Made by a program: the position numbers and the translations under genes
Shown here: positions 42,401 through 57,400 of the stretch, in pieces
Numbering within the stretch: the stretch's first letter is position 1
Layout: each line of letters opens with the position of its first letter
Assembly: GCA_035578905.1 (NCBI GenBank)
Contig: JAQJVL010000308.1
Coordinates: 714,501 to 778,500 of the forward strand
DNA: 64,000 nt
Reading direction: 5' to 3'
From: Stictocephala bisonia
Taxonomy: Eukaryota; Arthropoda; Insecta; Hemiptera; Membracidae
Notes under the pieces: generated by a model
Database searches by the model: none
What the model saw: the letters and a program-made list of their open reading frames with translations, nothing else
What the model was told of the DNA's origin: nothing

Positions 42401-45400
42401 ATACCTAAATATTTTATGTCACAGCAAAATACAAGTGGTTAATGAAACATTTATGATTATGACAAGCTAACTAGCACTGATCTGTGTGGATTCTAATATT
42501 TATTCTTGAAGTTTTCAAATTATTGCGGTAGTCTTAATTGAATTTATTTTAATACAATTACTTAAAATAAACTTCCTTGTTTTAAACCATAAAGTTGTTC
42601 ATAGCTATCGCCTGTAATATTTGCTATAGAAGTACATACTTTCGGGGGTTGTCCAGTTGCACCGGTGGTCAGGGATTAGTCCTAATTACTGTGTCCAGTT
42701 AGACCGTTGATCATATAATAGTCCTAATTACTGTATCCAGTTGCACTGGCGGAGGGATTAGTCCTAATTACTGTGTCCAGTTAGACCGTTGATCATATAA
42801 TAGTCCTAATTACTGTGTCCAGTTGCACCGGCGGTCAAGGATTAATCCTAATTACTGTGTCCAGTTAGACCGTTGATCATATAATAGTCCTAATTACTGT
42901 GTCCAGTTGCACCGGCGGTCAGGGATTAATCCTAATTACTGTGTCTAGTTAGACCGTTGATCATATAATAGTCCTAATTACTGTATCCAGTTGCACTGGC
43001 GGAGGGATTAGTCCTAATTAATGTGTCCAGTTGCACCGGCGGTCAGGGAGTCCGGAACACTGTGTCCAGGTGCACCGGCAGTCAGGGTTTGGTCCTAATT
43101 ACTGAGTCCAGTTGCACCGGCGGTCAGGGAGACCTAAACACTGTGTAGAGTTGCACCGGTGGTCAGGGATTAGTCTTAATTACTGTGCCCAGTTGCACCG
43201 GCGGTCAGGTATTAGTCCTAAGTACTGTGCCCAGTTGCAGTGGCGGTCAGGGATTTGTCAAAATTACTGTGTCCAGTTGCACCGGTGGTTAGGGATTATT
43301 CCTAATTACTGTGTCCAGTTGCACCGGCGGTCAGGGGTTAGTCCTAATTACTGTGTCCAGTTGCACCAGCGGTCAGGGATTAGTCCTAATTACTGTGTCC
43401 AGTTGCACCGGCGGTCAGGGAGTCCTAAACACTGTGTCCAGTTCCACCGGTGGTCAGGGTTTAGTCCTAATTACTGTGTCCAGTTGCACCGGCAGTCAGG
43501 GAGACCTAAACACTGTGCAGAGTTGCACCAGCAGTCAGGGAGTCCTGAACACTGTGTAGAGTTGCACCGGCGGTCAGGGTTTAGTCCTAATTACTGTGTC
43601 CAGTTGCACAGACAGTCAGGGAGACCTAAACACTGTGTAGAGTTGCACCGGCGGTCAGGGTTTAGTCCTAATTACTGAGTCCAGTTGCACCTGCGGTCAG
43701 GGAGACCTAAACACTGTGTAGAGTTGCACCGGCGGTCAGGGTTTAGTCCTAATTACTGTGCCCAGTTGCACCGGCGGTCAGGGATTAGTCAAAATTACTG
43801 TGCCCAGTTGCACCGGCGGTCAGGGATTAGTCCTAATTACTATTCCCAGTTGCAGTGGCGGTCAGGGATTAGTCAAAATTACTGTGTCCAGTTGCACCGG
43901 TGGTTAGGGATTATTCCTAATTACTGTGTCCAGTTGCACTGGCGGTCAGGGGTTAGTCCTAATTACTGTGCCCAGTTACAGTGACGGTCAGGGATTAGTC
44001 CTAATTACTGGGCTCAGTTGCATTAGCGGTTAGGGATTAGTCCTAATTACTGTGCCCAGTTGCACCGGCGGTCAGGCATTATTCCTAATTACTAAGCCCA
44101 GTTGCACCGGCGTTTAGGGATTAGTCCTAATTACTGTGCCCAGTTGCAGTGGCGGTCAGGGATTAGTCAAAATTACTGTGTCCAGTTGCACCGGTGGTTA
44201 GGGATTATTCCTAATTACTGTGTCCAGTTGCACCGGCGGTCAGGGTTAGTCCTAATTACTGTGTCCAGTTGCACCGGCGGTCAGGGATTAGTCCTAATTA
44301 CTGTGCCCAGTTGCACCGGCGGTTAGGGATTAGTCCTAATTACTGTGTCCAGTTGCACCGGCGGTCAGGGAGACCTAAACACTGTGTAGAATTGCACTAG
44401 CAGTCAAGGTTTAGTCCTTATTACTGAGTCCAGTTGCACCGGCGGTCAGGGAGACCTAACCACCGTGTAGAGTTGCACCAGCAGTCAGGGAGTCCTGAAC
44501 ACTGTGTAGAGTTGCACCGGCGGTCAGGGTTTAGTCCTAATTACTGTGTCCAGTTTCACCGGCGGTCAGGGAGACCTAAACACTGTGTAGAGTTGCACCG
44601 GCGGTCAGGGGTTAGTCCTAATTACTGTGCCCAGTTGCAGTGACGGTCAGGGATTAGTCCTAATTACTCGGCCCTGTTGTATTGGCGGTTAGGGATTAGT
44701 CCTAATTACTGTGCCCAGTTGCACCGGCGGTCAGGGATTATTCCTAATTACTGTGCCCAGTTGTACCGGCGGTCAGGGATTAGTCCTAATTACTGTGCCC
44801 AGTTGCACCGGCGGTCAGGGATTAGTCCTAATTACTATTCCCAGTTGCAGTGGCGGTCAGGGATTAGTCAAAATTACTGTGTCCAGTTGCACCGGTGGTT
44901 ATGGATTATTCCTAATTACTGTGTCCAGTTGGACCAGCGGTCAGGGGTTAGTCCTAATTACTGTGTCCAGTTGCACTGGCGATCAGGGATTAGTCCTAAT
45001 TCCTGTGCCCAGTTGCACCGGCGGTCAGGGATTAGTCCTAATTTCTGTGTCCAGTTGCACCGGTGGTTAGGGATTATTCCTAATTACTGTGTCCAGTTGC
45101 ACTGGCGGTCAGGGGTTAGTCCTAATTACTTTGCCCAGTTGCAGTGACGGTCAGGGATTAGTCCTAATTACTGGGCCCAGTTGCATTAGCGGTTAGGGAT
45201 TAGTCCTAATTACTGTGCCCAGTTGCACCGGCGGTCAGGCATTATTCCTAATTACTGTGCCCAGTTGCACTGGCGGTCAGGGATTAGTCAAAATTACTGT
45301 GTCCAGTTGCACCGGTGGTTAGGGATTATTCCAAATTACTGTGTCCAGTTGCACTGGCGGTCAGGGGTTAGTCCTAATTACTGTGTCCAGTTGCACCGGC

Positions 45401-48400
45401 GGTCAGGGATTAGTCCTATTTACTGTGCCCAGTTGCACCGGCGGTTAGGGATTAGTCCTAATTACTGTGCCCAGTTGCACCGACGGTCAGACATTATTCC
45501 TAATTACTGTGCCCAGTTGCAGTGGCGGTCAGGGATTAGTCAAAATTACTGTGTCCAGTTGCACCGGTGGTTAGGGATTATTCCTAATTACTGTGTCCAG
45601 TTGCACTGGCGGTCAGGGGTTAGTCCTGATTACTGTGTCCAGTTGCACCGGCGGTCAGGGATTAGTCCTAATTACTGTGCCCAGTTGCACCGGCGGTTAG
45701 GGATTAGTCCTAATTACTGTGTCCAGTTGCACCGGCGGTCAGGGAGACCTAAACACTGTGTAGAGTTGCACCAGCGGTCAGGGTTTAGTCCTAATTACTG
45801 AGTCCAGTTGCACCGGCGGTCAGGGAGACCTAAACACTGTGTAGAGTTGCACAGGCGGTTAGGGAAACCTAAACACTGTGTAGAGTTGCAGCGGCGGTCA
45901 GGGTTTAGTCCTAATTACTGAGTCCAGTTGCACCTGCGGTCAGGGAGACCTAAACACTGTGTAGAGTTGCACCGGTGGTCAGGGATTAGTCCTAATTACT
46001 GTGCCCAGTTGCACCGGTGGTCAGGGATTAGTCAAAATTACTGTGCCCAGTTGCCTCAGCGGTCAGGGATTAGTCCTAATTACTATTCCCAGTTGCAGTG
46101 GCGGTCAGGGATTAGTCAAAATTACTGTGTCCAGTTGCACCGACGGTCAGGGATTAGTCCTAATTACTGGGCCCAGTTGGATTGGCGGTTAGGGATTAGT
46201 CCTAATTACTGTGCCCAGTTGCACCGGCGGTCAGGGATTATTCCTAATTACTGTGCCCAGTTGCACCGGCGGTCAGGGATTAGTCCTAATTACTGTGCCC
46301 AGTTGCACCGGCGGTCAGGGATTAGTCAAAATTACTGTGCCCAGTTGCACCGGTGGTCAGGGATTATTCCTACTTACTATTCCCAGTTGCAGTGGCGGTC
46401 AGGGATTAGTCAAAATTACTTTGTCCAGTTGCACCGGTGGTTAGGGATTATTCCTAATTACTGTGCCCAGTTGCAACGGTGGTCAGGGATTATTCCTAAT
46501 TACTGTGTCCAGTTGCACCGGTGGTCAGGCATTAGTCCTAATTACTGTGCCCAGTTGCAGTGACGGTCAGGGATTATTCCTAATTACTGTACCCAGTTGC
46601 ACCGGCGGTCAGGGTTCAGTCCTAATTACTGTGCCCAGTTGCAGTGGCGGTCAGGGATTAGTCAAAATTTCTGTGTCCAGTTGCACCAGTGGTTAGGGAT
46701 TATTCCTAATTACTGTGTCCAGTTGCACCGGCGGTCAGGGGTTAGTCCTAATTACTGTGTCCAGTTGCACCGGCGATCAGGGATTAGTCCTAATTCCTGT
46801 GCCCAGTTGCACCGGCGGTCAGGGATTAGTGCTAATTACTGTGTCCAGTTGCACCGGCGGTCAGGGATTAGTGCTAATTACTGTGTCCAGTTGCACTGGC
46901 GGTCAGGGAGTCCTAAACACTGTGTCCAGTTGCACCAGCAGTCAGGGAGTCCTGAACACTGTCTCCAGTTCCACCGGCGGTCAAGGTTTAGTCCTAATTA
47001 CTGTGTCCATTTGCACCGGTGGTCAGGGATTAGTCCTAATTCCTGTGCCCAGTTGCACCGGCGGTCAGGGATTAGTGCTAATTACCGTGTCCAGTTGCAC
47101 CGGCGGTCAGGGAGTCCTAAACACTGTGTCCAGTTGCACCAGCAGTCAGGGATTAGTCCTAATTACTGTCTATTTGCACCGGCGGTCAGGGATTAGTCTT
47201 AATTACTGTGTCTATTTGCACCGGCGGTCAGGGATTAGTCCTAATTACTGTGTCTATTTGCACCAGCGGTCAGGGATTAGTCCTAATTACTGTGTCCAGT
47301 TGCACCGGCGGTCAGGGATTAGTCCTAATTACTGTGTCCAGTTGCACTGGCGGTCAGGGATTAGTCCTAATTACCGTGTCCAGTTGCACTGGCTGTCATT
47401 TGGAGCCCTGTGGAGCAGTGTCCAGTTGCACTGGCGGTCATTTGGGGCCATGTGGAACAGTGTCCAGTTGCACCGGTGGTCATTTAGAGCCCTTTGGACT
47501 AGTGTCCAGTTGCACCGGGCCAGGGTCAGTTTAAATCGACGTAATGTAACAGATTGTTTATTTACGTTACAAATGTATTAATTTGTTAGCAAATACATTA
47601 ATGTAGTAGCATGCATAACGACATATCTTACACAGTATTAAAGGAAATAGAATAATGAATTATTTCTTTAGTTTCAATATATTAATAATATTGTTTTGTA
47701 CAGTATTTAGAGAAAAATGTTTTCAATTCATTTCAATAACTTTCTAATTATTTTTGTGCTTTAAAAATGTATTGGTTTACATTGTTTGGATCTACTATTA
47801 TTATTTATAAAATTCATTACATGAAACTTCATTTTTGATTGATCTTTTTATCTTTATAAACTTGATTTTTTTATTTGAAATCACCTCTTCCTGTCTCTTC
47901 AGTATTATCACTAATTTTTTTTATAAATCACGTTTTCGCTAAATACATTTTTGTTAAAAAAGTAAACTTGACTAGAAATGTCAATTAATGTGACAAGTAT
48001 TACAGTTAAAATTATTATGATAGACTAAAGAAATGAGAGTGTAGCTTTTAAAGGTTTACGTTATCGCCATGTTTACCAGAAAAAATTAAAATCTGCTGTA
48101 AACCTCTCTTATAAGAACTACATACGGCTATCCTTTGGTTTGGTAATCATTATAAAAAAATATCTTTGTTTTAGAAAGTTGTACTATTGAATTTAAATCT
48201 TGTTCAAAATTAACTCTGAGTGAATTCTACTTTGTTATCGGCAACCATCATGTACACCAATCACACATCAGTGCATGTCATTGTTTCATTGAAGTGAACT
48301 TTTTGTTGAATTTCTGTCATTGGTAAAGAAAATTCCGGGATAGAAGTGTCGTATCTGGGAGAGAGGCTTAAGCAATCTACCTGAAGAAGACCCAGATATG

Positions 48401-51400
48401 ACCGCCGGTGCAAATGGACATGCTAGAGACAGAAATTTATTTCGACCCTCTTAAATTCCTTCAACCGCCACGCCGGTGCAACTAGACATCAGCCCATATT
48501 TCCTACCTTTAAAATAACTCTGAAACGCAACATAATTCCAACATTTGTTCATTTTCACAAAGATATTTCATAATTCACAAGATCAAAAGCCTTGTAAAAT
48601 TCATGCCTGATACTGGCCGAGTGTTACTGGCTCAGTCACCCATATACATACAGAGGCACTGGCCTGTCCATCCACCCGTATACGTAGAGTGGTACTAGCA
48701 CACCCACTCACCCGTAAACTTACAGTGGTACTGGTTCACCCACTCACCCATACAGGTACAGTGATACTGGCCCACCCATCTACCCATACAGGTACAATGC
48801 ATGCAAAAAATGTGTTTGCATGCAAGCCACTATAGATATCAAAAGTCATAACTGCTAAGAGATCAATGGTAGATTTACCTTGAATAAAACCAAATTGAGT
48901 TTTAGTAATTATTGCATTTATCAGTTAAATATTTAGTAAGTTGGTCGTTAGTATACATTCTAACATTTTTATGGTAAAGGAAATCGCTCATATTGGCCTT
49001 TATGAGTTAAAATCTTTAATATTACCTTTTTTATAAATATGCCTAATAACAGTTACCTTAATATCTGTTAATATATCCGTGTAGATACTGTAATTCTTTT
49101 GGTCAGATAATTTTAAATCATTGTCGAATTGTTAACATTTATTGGCCTGATGCCATCTGGGCCAGCTTCGAACGTTACATTATTTTGTTAAGTATTCGTA
49201 AAAGTAAATTGTCATCTATTGGTTTAGGATACACTAACTTTGCTCCCTCGTTACAGATTTTTTAGGATACACAACTTCGCTCCCTCGTTACAGTTGGTTT
49301 CTAAGACCATTTGTAATATTTTTAAATTTCTGCCCAGGAATTTCTGTAATTATATTTCGAGTAACATCATAGACATTACCATTAAAATTATAAGACAATG
49401 TAAAAATGTCATCATCACTCGCAATGTTGATAGTATCTACTAATGTAGGCTTAATCTTTTTATTAATAGCTTGGTTAATGATACTCCTGGATTTTGTTAT
49501 TTTAGTAAACCACTTTGTACTCTTCATGTATTGTACCTTTTTTAGTCCACATTATATTCAATAATACTAATTTAATTTCAATGGTGATCAATAGGTAAAT
49601 ATTTAATTTGTTCAAGAAACTTACTTCAAAATAAATGTACTTAAACAGTATGATGAAACAACGGCATGTTTAGCTACACAAATACAAACATTGAAAGTCA
49701 GTTTGAGACAAGTGCAAATAGTAGCATTAAATAAAGTTCATACCAACTATCTAGGTGATTTAAAATAATAGTATGTATGTATTGTAATACAATGTCGATT
49801 GTCATAAACAATAAATACACATCATGTATGTATGTACGGTATTACAATGTGGATTGTCATAACCAATAAATGCACATCATAGTATGTATGTACTGTATTA
49901 CAATGTGGATTGTCATAACCAATAAATACACATCATAGTATGTATGTACTGTATTACAATGTGGATTGTCATAACCAATAAATACCCATCATGTATGTAT
50001 GTACGGTATTACAATGTGGTTAGTCATAACCAATAAATACACATCATGTATGTATGTACGGTATTACAATGTGGATTGTCATAACCAATAAATACCCATC
50101 ATGTATGTATGTACGGTATTACAATGTGGATTGTCATAACCAATAAATACACATCATAGTATGTATGTACTGTATTACAATGTGATTAGTCATAACCAAT
50201 AAATACACATCATGTATGTATGTACGGTATTACAATGTGGATTGTCATAACCAATAAATACACATCATAGTATGTATGTACTGTATTACAATGTGGTTAA
50301 TCATAACCAATAAATACACATCATAGTACGAATGTACTGTATTACTATGTGGATTGTCATAACCAATAAATACACATCATAGTATGTATGTACTGTATTA
50401 CAATGTGGTTAGTCATAACCAATAAATACACATCATAGTACGAATGTACTGTATTACTATGTGGATTGTCATAACCAATAAATACACATCATAGTACGAA
50501 TGTACTGTATTACTATGTGGATTGTCATAACCAATAAATACACATCATAGTATGTATGTACTGTATTACAATGTGGTTAGTCATAACCAATAAATACACA
50601 TCATGTATGTATGTACGGTATTACAATGTGGATTGTCATAACCAATAAATACACATCATAGTATGTATGTACTGTATTACAATGTGGTTAGTCATAACCA
50701 ATAAATACACATCATAGTACGAATGTACTGTATTACTATGTGGATTGTCATAACCAATAAATACACATCATGTATGTATGTACGGTATTACAGTGTGGAT
50801 TGTCATAACCAATAAATACACATCATGTATGTATGTACGGTATTACAATGTGGATTGTCATAACCAATAAATGCACATCATAGTATGTATGTAGTGTATT
50901 ACAATGTGGATTGTCATAACCAATAAATGCACATCATGTATGTATGTACTGTATTACAATGTGGATTGTCATAACCAATAAATGCACATCATAGTATGTA
51001 TGTACTGTATTACAATGTGGATTGTCATAACCAATAAATGCACATCATAGTATGTATGTACTGTATTACAATGTGGATTGTCATAACCAATAAATGCACA
51101 TCATAGTATGTATGTACTGTATTACAATGTGGATTGTCATAACCAATAAATGCACATCATAGTATGTATGTACTGTATTACAATGTGGATTGTCATAACC
51201 AATAAATACACATCATAGTATGTATGTACTGTATTACTATGTGGATTGTCATAACCAATAAATACACAATACGAATGTACTGTATTACAATGTGGATTGT
51301 CATAACCAATAAATAAACATCATAGTATGTATGTATTGTATTACTATGTGGATTGTCATAACCAATAAATACACATAATAATATTTATGTACTGTATTAC

Positions 51401-54400
51401 AATGTGGATTGTTATAACCAATAAATACATATCTTAGTACGAATGTACTGTATTACAATGTGGATTGTCATAACCAATAAATACACATCATAGTATGTAT
51501 GTACTCTATTACAATGTGGATTGTTATAACCAATAAATACACATCATTGTACGAATGTACTGTATTACAATGTGGATTGTCATAACCAATAAATACACAT
51601 CATAGTATGTATGTACTGTATTACAATGTGGATTGTCATAACCAATAAATACACATCATAATATATATGTACTGTATTACAATGTGGATTGTTATAACCA
51701 ATAAATACATATCTTAGTACGAACGTACTGTATTACAATGTGGATTGTCATAACCAATAAATACACATCATAGTATGTATGTACTGTATTACAATGTGGA
51801 TTGTTATAACCAATAATTACACATCATTGTACGAATGTACTGTATTACAATGTGGATTGTCATAACCAATAAATACACATCATAGTATTTATGTACTGTA
51901 TTACAATGTGGATTGTCATAACCAATAAATACACATCATAGTATGTATGTACTGTATTACAATGTGGTTAGTCATAACCAATAAATACACACTATAGTAT
52001 GTAAGTACTGTATTACAATGTGTATTGTCATAAACAATAAATACACATCATAGTATGTATGTACTGTATTACAATGTGGTTAGTCATAACCAATAAATAC
52101 ACATCATAGTACGAATGTACGGTATTACAATGTGGATTGTTATAACCAATAAATACACATCATAGTATGTATGTACTGTATTACAATTTGGTTAGTCATA
52201 ACCAATAAATACACATCATAGTATGTATGTATTGTATTACAATGTGGTTAGTCATAACCAATAAATACACATCATTGTATGTATATACTGTATTACAATG
52301 TGGATTGTCATAACCAATAAATACACATCATAGTATGTATGTACTGTATTACAATGTGGATTGTCATAACCAATAAATGCACATCATAGTATGTATGTAC
52401 TGTGTTACAATGTAGATTGTCATAACCAATAAATACACACCATAGTATGTATGTACAATATTACAATGTGGTTAGTCATAACCAATAAATACACATCATA
52501 GTATGTAAGTACTGTATTACAATGTGGACTGTTATAACCAATAAATACACATCATAATATGTATGTACTGTATTACAATGTGGATTGTCATAATCAATAA
52601 ATACACACCATAGGATGTATGTACTGTATTACTATGTGGATTGTCATAACCAATAAATACACATCATAATATTTATGTACTGTATTACAATGTGGATTGT
52701 TATAACCAATAAATACATATCTTAGTACGAATGTACTGTATTACAATGTGGATTGTCATAACCAATAAATACACATCATAGTATGTATGTACTCTATTAC
52801 AATGTGGATTGTTATAACCAATAAATACACATCATTGTACGAATGTACTGTATTACAATGTGGATTGTCATAACCAATAAATACACATCATAGTATGTAT
52901 GTACTGTATTACAATGTGGATTGTCATAACCAATAAATACACATCATAATATATATGTACTGTATTACAATGTGGATTGTTATAACCAATAAATACATAT
53001 CTTAGTACGAATGTACTGTATTACAATGTGGATTGTCATAACCAATAAATACACATCATAGTATGTATGTACTGTATTACAATGTGGATTGTTATAACCA
53101 ATAATTACATATCATTGTACGAATGTACTGTATTACAATGTGGATTGTCATAACCAATAAATACACATCATAGTATGTATGTACTGTATTACAATGTGGA
53201 TTGTCATAACCAATAAATACACATCATAGTATGTATGTACTGTATTATAATGTGGTTAATCATAACCAATAAATACACACTATAGTATGTAAGTACTGTA
53301 TTACAATGTGTATTGTCATAAACAATAAATACACATCATAGTATGTATGTACTGTATTACAATGTGGTTAGTCATAACCAATAAATACACATCATAGTAC
53401 GAATGTACGGTATTACAATGTGGATTGTTATAACCAATAAATACACATCATAGTATGTATGTACTGTATTACAATTTGGTTAGTCATAACCAATAAATAC
53501 ACATCATAGTATGTATGTACTGTATTACAATGTGGTTAGTCATAACCAATAAATACACATCAATTTATGTATATACTGTATTACAATGTGGATTGTCATA
53601 ACCAATAAATACACATCATAGTATCTATGTACTGTATTACAATGTGGATTGTCATAACCAATAAATGCACATCATAGTATGTATGTACTGTGTTACAATG
53701 TAGATTGTCATAACCAATAAATACACATCATAGTATGTATGTACTGTATTACAATGTGGATTGTCATAACCAATAAATACACATCATAGTATGTATGTAC
53801 TGTATTACAATGTGGATTGTCATAACCAATAAATACACATCATAGTATGTATGTACTGTATTACAATGTGGATTGTCATAACCAATAAATACACATCATA
53901 GTATGTATGTACTGTATTACAATGTGGATTGTCATAACCAATAAATGCACATCATAGTATGTATGTACTGTGTTACAATGTAGATTGTCATAACCAATAA
54001 ATACACATCATAGTATGTATGTACTGTATTACAATGTGGATTGTCATAACCAATAAATACACATCATAGTATGTATGTACTGTATTACAATGTGGTTAGT
54101 CATAACCAATAAATACACATCATAGTACGAATGTACGGTATTACAATGTGGATTGTTATAACCAATAAATACACATCATAGTATGTATGTACTGTATTAC
54201 AATTTGGTTAGTCATAACCAATAAATACACATCATAGTATGTATGTACTGTATTACAATGTGGTTAGTCATAACCAATAAATACACATCAATTTATGTAT
54301 ATACTGTATTACAATGTGGATTGTCATAACCAATAAATACACATCATAGTATCTATGTACTGTATTACAATGTGGATTGTCATAACCAATAAATGCACAT

Positions 54401-57400
54401 CATAGTATGTATGTACTGTGTTACAATGTAGATTGTCATAACCAATAAATACACATCATAGTATGTATGTACTGTATTACAATGTGGATTGTCATAACCA
54501 ATAAATACACATCATAGTATGTATGTACTGTATTACAATGTGGATTGTCATAACCAATAAATACACATCATAGTATGTATGTACTGTATTACAATGTGGA
54601 TTGTCATAACCAATAAATACACATCATAGTATGTATGTACTGTATTACAATGTGGATTGTCATAACCAATAAATACACATCATAGTATGTATGTACTGTA
54701 TTACAATGTGAATTGTCATAACCAATAAATACACATCATAGTATGTATGTACTGTATTACAATGTGGTTAGTCATAACCAATAAATACACATCATAGTAC
54801 GAATGTACTGTATTACAATGTGGATTGTTATAACCAATAAATACACATCATAGTACGTATGTACTGTATTACAATGTGGTTAGTCATAACCAATAAATAC
54901 ACATCATAGTACGAATGTACTGTATTACAATGTGGATTGTTATAACCAATAAATACACATCATAGTACGTATGTACTGTATTACAATGTGGTTAGTCATA
55001 ACCAATAAATACACATCATAGTATGTATGTACTGTATTACAATGTGGATTGTTATAACCAATAAATACACATCATAGTATGTATGTACTGTATTACAATG
55101 TGGATTGTCATAACCAATAAATACACATCATAGTATGTATGTACTGTATTACAATGTGGATTGTCATAACCAATAAATACACATCATAGTATGTATGTAC
55201 TGTATTAAAATGTGGTTAGTCATAACCAATAAATACACATCATAGTACGAATGTACGGTATTACAATGTGGATTGTCATAACCAATAAATAAACCTAGTT
55301 TTACGATATCAATTTATATAATTGTATTTACTTTTAAAACTACCTTCTTTGTTGTTGCATTGTACGTGCGTGGGTGGGTGAGAGGTTCAGATCATTAACT
55401 GTGATTTCTTGGTCGTCTTGCACAGGTTCATGTGGTTCATGATCAAGGTGACCTTCGGTGAACATGACCGCTGTGACAAAAACGCCAAACCCGAAACACG
55501 GTTCGTGCTTCGTGCCATTTCCGGAGACTTCAGCTACCTCAACTTCGACCACGACATCGCTCTATTACGGCTTAACGACAAGGTTCCCATCACTGAAACC
55601 ATCCGCCCTATCTGCCTACCCACCGACACTAGTAAGTTAAATAAAACGTCCTATCCCATAATAAGTAACTGCTTAATATTATTAAGAAGCATGGATTTTT
55701 TAAGTTATTTACTGATTATACTGAGATCAGATAAATTAATTTATGATGAGTCAATTTTATTGCTATATATATTAAACATGAAGCGTTACTAGACAAATTA
55801 CAATATTGAATAATTATATAACATTATCTCCTTAGAAAATGTTAAGATAGAAAGTCAAATTTCTGTAGATTGATTAAAAGATGACATTATATGATTTATA
55901 ATTTTCCCTGAAAATTAAATGTGTACAATATATTCTTTTTAATAGGCTTGACTTCTTTTTTTTATTACTTAACTAAAGCTGATTTTGCTCTCGAGCGGAC
56001 TTCAATGGTGACCTCAGATTTAGTTCTGAGACACTTGGAAAATAGTTTTTGGTAAGTGAGGACATTGACTTGCCTCAACACACTTGTAACCTCATATGAA
56101 TGGCAAGTAAACATGAGTGTAAACGTTGCTGAAGGAATTCTATATGGTAATAATTATCTACCAACTATAACCAATTTAGACCCCCACAGTTAAAATACTA
56201 GGTATGTTTATAAAATTCCCAATTAGCATTCGACTTTTTTTTAATGTGGCTTGCGTCAGTTTTGCTATGTTCAATTACAAAGCTCCTAAACAAAGAACAT
56301 GTTCAATTAAAAAGCTCCTAAGTAAAGAACAAACAAAATAGTTTTTGGAAGTCCGTATTTGCAATGCCGGCCACTAATTAAAATAAAATTGGTTTTATCA
56401 GGGCGAACAAAAAATTTTTTAAATTGTACGCTATGGTTAGATGCTTAGAAAGTTGGTTTAACCAGTTCCAAATGAGAGTACACTATAATAACTTTATCAC
56501 TGTATTCCAAGAGACACACATTAAAGCACTAGAAAAGCTCTCCCAAGCTTGTAATAAATTATAGGTGGCCGGTTACACCTCTTGGTTACACGTACACTTC
56601 GTTACAGAGGACATTTCGTTACACTTTTGGAGTAAACCCTCTAATGATCTCATTTCACAAACGGCCCCTCCGATGACCACCCAGGTACACTACCTGAATT
56701 TCTAATTCCAACCTGTACATAAGGCCCTTCTATGCACTGGCAGGTGCTGCACGTAGCAGACCACTATGATTTGGTATGTCGATTGAGTCAAATGGGCATA
56801 TTTATTTTCGACTTTACAAGAAAAAAACTGTTGAATTAGTCATTTAACATTTTTTAATGTAAAATTTACCCGTTTAAATATATAATTGTTTTTACAAAAC
56901 CAACAATCAGCCAATTAATACGGATATTTCATCAGGTGAAAATAAAATGCTGTTTATGTAGATTTACATTCAATATACATTTAATTCTCTTAACACTTAA
57001 CTTAAGCCTGGAAACACTGTTTTTATTTATTTATCATAACATATAATTTAGAAATATGTAGCTATAACATAAAACTTCACATATGCAATATTAATTGTCT
57101 ATATAAGTTCAAAAAGTAATACTAGATTGAATTAATTTAAAAACATTTTTAATTTTTATAATTTAAGTTTTAAATTAAATCATAACAATGACAATTTCAC
57201 TAAACACTCAAATTACTACATCTCATATATTTTTATTTCTTAGACTTCACATTTTTACATTTTGATATTCTTAAAAAATTGAGATGAGAGAATTTATCTG
57301 CTGAAATGACGATTTCATAATAGCTGCCGAATCATAAAATGAAAACACGCAATTCAACTCTTCAACCTCATTATCTAAAACCGTGTAATACCTCACTCTC

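Noticed and set aside
43112..47581. Cys-containing 14-residue repeat frames (NYCVQLHRRSGISP) over the 42-bp array
   Set aside because: Several frames are open at once, the array lies inside intron 3 of a gene whose exons splice around it, and there is no promoter or start context.
55340..55640. Open frames on the opposite strand and in another frame over exon 4
   Set aside because: They are shadows of the exon; the + strand frame has splice sites and catalytic motifs that match the protease family.
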